DNA of 15,036 nt from Pavlovales sp. CCMP2436 (taxonomy: Eukaryota > Haptophyta > Pavlovophyceae > Pavlovales). Positions 13,729-15,036 of this stretch are shown piece after piece. The stretch lies in contig MU632027.1 in assembly GCA_026770615.1 (NCBI GenBank), positions 21,165 to 36,200 of the forward strand, read 5' to 3'. The translations under genes and the position numbers were made by a program. Position 1 is the first letter of the stretch; every line of letters starts with the position of its first letter. The notes under the pieces are model-generated. The model was given only the letters and a program-made list of their open reading frames with translations, was not told the origin of the DNA and made no database searches.

Positions 13729-15036
13729 TTAATCTAAATTGGTATTTGTCATAAACGCATCAAAATTTTGAGAATAATCTGCTTCCAAAAATTTAAGATT
13801 ACTGACGATAGGGACGCCGGTATAGTCTGCAATTTGTAATATTTGCGATTCAATATTTTGAATATTAGGCGTCGATACAATTCCGGTAAAATTAGCACCG
13901 CTCAAATTAGCTTTAAACGATAGCTTCACATTATTGTTCAGGATGTTTTCTTTGAGATTTATGGTATCATTCAATCCAAGCGCATAGGCATCTGTGGATA
14001 ATGCCCGAGTATTAAGTGTTGATATATTGCTATTGATATTTACATTATTTAAATTATAATCACTTACGTTTGTTTTGAGTGATATATTGCTATTGATATT
14101 AACATTATTTAAATTATAATCACTTATGTTTACTTTTAGTGATATATTAGAATCGTATCGTATATTTGAACTATTAACATTACTGTTTAAAATTGTGAAA
14201 TCGCTTAGGTTCGTTTTTAGTAAAAGATTACTCGCTATGTTAATAATATTACTGTCATATCGTATATTTGAATTAATCACATTACTGTTTAAAATTGTGA
14301 AATCGCTTAGGTTTGTTTTTAGTAAAAGATTACTCGCTACGTTAATAATATTACTGTCATATCGTAAATTTGAATTAATCACATTACTGTTTAAAATTGT
14401 GAAATCGCTTAGGTTCGTTTTTAAATTTATATTACTATTGATCACAATATTATTAGTGTTATAATCGCTCGTATTGACTTTAAATAATAAATTTGAATCG
14501 TATCGATTATTTGATGAGTTTACTATATTACTATACAGATTGTGATCAGAAATATTAAACTTAAAATTTATATTGCTTGTATTTATAGCCATCGAATTCG
14601 TGATATTGCTGTTATTGTTATTGTATGTAGCTATATCGACTTTTAACGACATCAGACTGTCAGATTCTGACTTTGTATAACGATTATCAAAACTTATATT
14701 AGCGTTATATTTATATTCCTCAAAATCCATAATTGGCAATTTGCTCGGCAGTAACGTGTTAATACCCACGATATTCAACGTATTGAGTGATATAGCTGTC
14801 CCGGCTGCGACAATCGATACACTGTTCGTTGTTGATAGAACAAGCGCCGAAATTCCGATGTTGCTCGCGGTTATTACATTGGAATTTATTTGATTTATGT
14901 CGATGTTATAGGAACTAATATCTACTTTTAACGCGAGTCTGTTATCTATGCCCGATTTGTTGTATGTATTGTCTTTATTGTATACATCACTACTATTTGC
15001 TTTGGTGTTAATATTCGTATTTATTAAATTACAAGC
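13729..15036 (-). CDS. Tail-fibre-like stalk protein (5' end beyond the window)
   Basis: The frame is open from the right edge (codon 15036-15034) to TAA 13729-13731, at least 435 residues; the true start is outside the window. A caller that begins at TTG 14778 loses 86 codons. Residues about 17-40 and 118-134 share Y-x-K-S-x2-D-x2-L-x-L-K-V-D-I, a motif common in fibre coiled coils. The middle is built of near-identical units of 34 residues (L-L-L-K-T-N-L-S-D-F-T-I-L-N-S-N) and 20 residues (N-I-S-L-K-T-N-V-S-D-Y-N-L-N-N-V). Near 373-390 it has S-F-K-A-N-L-S-G-A-N-F-T-G-I-V-S-T-P, matching the K-A-x-L...FTG-x-V pattern of phage tail fibres. Asn, Ser and Ile dominate. Likely a trimeric fibre shaft that presents the LamG modules encoded downstream. 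I infer a virus-like origin; no host homologue is suggested. Confidence 0.65.
   Translation of the reverse strand, partial: ACNLINTNINTKANSSDVYNKDNTYNKSGIDNRLALKVDISSYNIDINQINSNVITASNIGISALVLSTTNSVSIVAAGTAISLNTLNIVGINTLLPSKLPIMDFEEYKYNANISFDNRYTKSESDSLMSLKVDIATYNNNNSNITNSMAINTSNINFKFNISDHNLYSNIVNSSNNRYDSNLLFKVNTSDYNTNNIVINSNINLKTNLSDFTILNSNVINSNLRYDSNIINVASNLLLKTNLSDFTILNSNVINSNIRYDSNIINIASNLLLKTNLSDFTILNSNVNSSNIRYDSNISLKVNISDYNLNNVNINSNISLKTNVSDYNLNNVNINSNISTLNTRALSTDAYALGLNDTINLKENILNNNVKLSFKANLSGANFTGIVSTPNIQNIESQILQIADYTGVPIVSNLKFLEADYSQNFDAFMTNTNLD
14021..14140 (-). repeat. Two 60-bp (20-residue) units in the fibre stalk
   Basis: GATATATTGCTATTGATATT occurs at 14021 and 14081, with nearly identical sequence between. 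Each unit encodes one 20-residue stalk repeat ending S-D-Y-N-L-N-N-V. Divergence is low, so the duplication is recent or is being homogenised. Confidence 0.85.
14197..14413 (-). repeat. 102-bp (34-residue) units in the fibre stalk
   Basis: GAAATCGCTTAGG recurs at 14197, 14299 and 14401, exactly 102 bases apart. The first two full units differ at only a few positions. The third is partial and grades into diverged units. The period keeps frame, so the stalk length can change by 34 residues at a time. Confidence 0.9.

Noticed and set aside
14126..14464. 112-codon plus-strand frame
   Set aside because: Antisense to the 102-bp stalk repeats and only repeats their period.

Overview
This looks like nuclear DNA of a unicellular eukaryote, probably a GC-rich alga, joined to a virus-like AT-rich segment. 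Evidence for a eukaryote: candidate intron ends with a CTAAC branch point, a Kozak context and TATA box, microsatellites, poly(A) tracts, a MITE, and host-type reading frames with mostly G or C at third codon positions. I cannot name the species. Haptophyte-like algae fit the composition, but that is inference.

Layout. 1-3740: GC-rich gene fragments. They are the last exon of a Cys-rich membrane-anchored protein (151-711), a frame-broken gene with a bZIP-like basic segment (887-1705), a minus-strand His/Pro-repeat protein with an unrecognised C-terminal domain (1957-2709) and a small Cys-cluster exon (3501-3697). A short dispersed motif lies just after three of these coding ends. 3740-7565: two diverged copies of an Ala-rich helical protein gene (4266-4823, 6680-7192) with related 3' flanks. 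Between them lie a 229-bp foldback element with a 7-bp target-site duplication (5288-5516) and a degenerate 39-bp minisatellite. 7565-8480: a possible minus-strand RGG-box exon, a poly(A)-tailed SINE-like stretch and otherwise little.

8480-15036: base composition changes abruptly to AT-rich. Two tandem hairpin-forming units and a CATA-type satellite (8478-8945) come first, then three very small genes (9095-9643). After these is a long minus-strand block encoding virion-attachment-type proteins: a LamG-like protein (9658-11043), a multi-LamG protein (11055-13424, its N-terminal part in another frame at 13405-13728) and a repeat-rich fibre stalk (13729 to beyond the right edge). The stalk carries a phage-tail-fibre-type K-A-x-L...FTG.V motif. 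This resembles the fibre/lectin locus of an algal large DNA virus or Polinton-like element inserted in the host genome. No capsid, polymerase, ATPase or integrase gene is in view, so the viral family is unresolved.

Functionally, the right block would build a receptor-binding fibre: a repetitive trimer-type stalk followed by beta-sandwich lectin modules. One in-frame TAA and one +1 frame change split what could once have been a single protein. The left block has no common pathway that I can see.
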